Of a DNA stretch of 12,817 nucleotides, positions 12,757 through 12,817 are shown piece by piece. Made by a program: the position numbers and the translations under genes. Every line of letters starts with the position of its first letter. The first letter of the stretch is position 1. The DNA is taken from the NCBI GenBank assembly GCA_934254825.1, contig CAKQMB010000028.1, positions 1 to 12,817 on the forward strand, given 5' to 3'. This stretch comes from an uncultured Clostridia bacterium. Lineage in GTDB: Bacteria; Bacillota; Clostridia; Christensenellales; Borkfalkiaceae. The notes below the pieces were generated by a model, which searched no databases, was not told where the DNA came from, and worked only from the letters and a program-made list of their open reading frames with translations.

Positions 12757-12817
12757 CTACGCTTCTTTTTTCTTCATTTTCAAGCAAATTAAAAGAAGGT
12801 ACAGTATAAATTATTCT
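12707..12817 (-). CDS. C-terminal end of an unidentified protein (partial)
   Basis: A frame open to the right edge reads IIYTVPSFNLLENEEKRSVE then SYDLQLC and ends SKYRHRSL at TAA (12709-12707). The first 28 or so residues have a natural composition; the last ten overlap the DUF1848 remnant in another frame and look accidental. This suggests that the gene was cut at about 12740 and joined to the DUF1848 end. The family is not recognised. Confidence 0.35.
   Translation of the reverse strand, partial: RIIYTVPSFNLLENEEKRSVESYDLQLCSKYRHRSL

Noticed and set aside
1..12817. CRISPR array, tRNA or rRNA genes
   Set aside because: No regularly spaced repeats and no tRNA cloverleaf or rRNA segment were recognised on either strand.

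Overview
The window looks like accessory DNA from a low-GC Firmicute, most likely a Clostridia/Lachnospiraceae gut commensal. I base this on AT-rich intergenic DNA, strong GGAGG ribosome binding sites, and the gene families present: a large serine recombinase with a CLLSKL-type tail, MobC, a BlaI/M56 pair and DUF1848. This taxonomic reading is inference. Every gene I support lies on the minus strand, so transcription runs from high to low coordinates.

Right end (about 12817-10370). A broken DUF1848 (radical-SAM-like Cys motif) C-terminus lies behind the tail of an unidentified gene. A complete 677-aa protein follows. It combines an N-terminal GHKL (HSP90/MutL-type) ATPase with a C-terminal PD-(D/E)xK nuclease-like domain that resembles DUF4263/Shedu. 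This architecture suggests a single-gene antiphage defence system and is the most interesting gene here. Below it is about 430 bp without a gene, holding a run of perfect hairpins that may be a structured RNA, then a strong terminator.

Middle (9965-6270). A BlaI-type repressor and an M56 membrane metalloprotease form a two-gene operon with two TACA-N3-TGTA operators on a sigma-A promoter. The M56 protein carries a long extracytoplasmic domain and no recognisable penicillin-binding domain, so the signal is unlikely to be a beta-lactam. Just below is a compact promoter-terminator unit that could make a small RNA of about 75 nt. After that come a MobC relaxosome gene with no relaxase and a palindromic region that may be an oriT.

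Left half (6102-1). A small hypothetical gene is followed by a tight XRE regulator / KilA-N protein / large serine recombinase operon. The recombinase C-terminal tail is shifted out of frame and then cut off by a second copy of part of the KilA-N gene (about 91% identical over 200 nt). The distal end of the same kind of tail reappears at the left edge of the window. Between the two tail pieces are a secreted Ig-like (BIG2) protein, an XRE regulator behind a ParB-like remnant, and a toxin-immunity scar. The scar consists of the last 44 codons of a probable polymorphic toxin, a two-CxxC immunity-like protein 4 bp downstream, and what looks like the start of a LytTR-type response regulator fused to the toxin remnant.

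Overall the window is a mosaic of integrative or mobilizable elements with many junction scars, carrying candidate defence, sensing and toxin-immunity cargo. Family assignments come from motif recognition by eye. No search was run.
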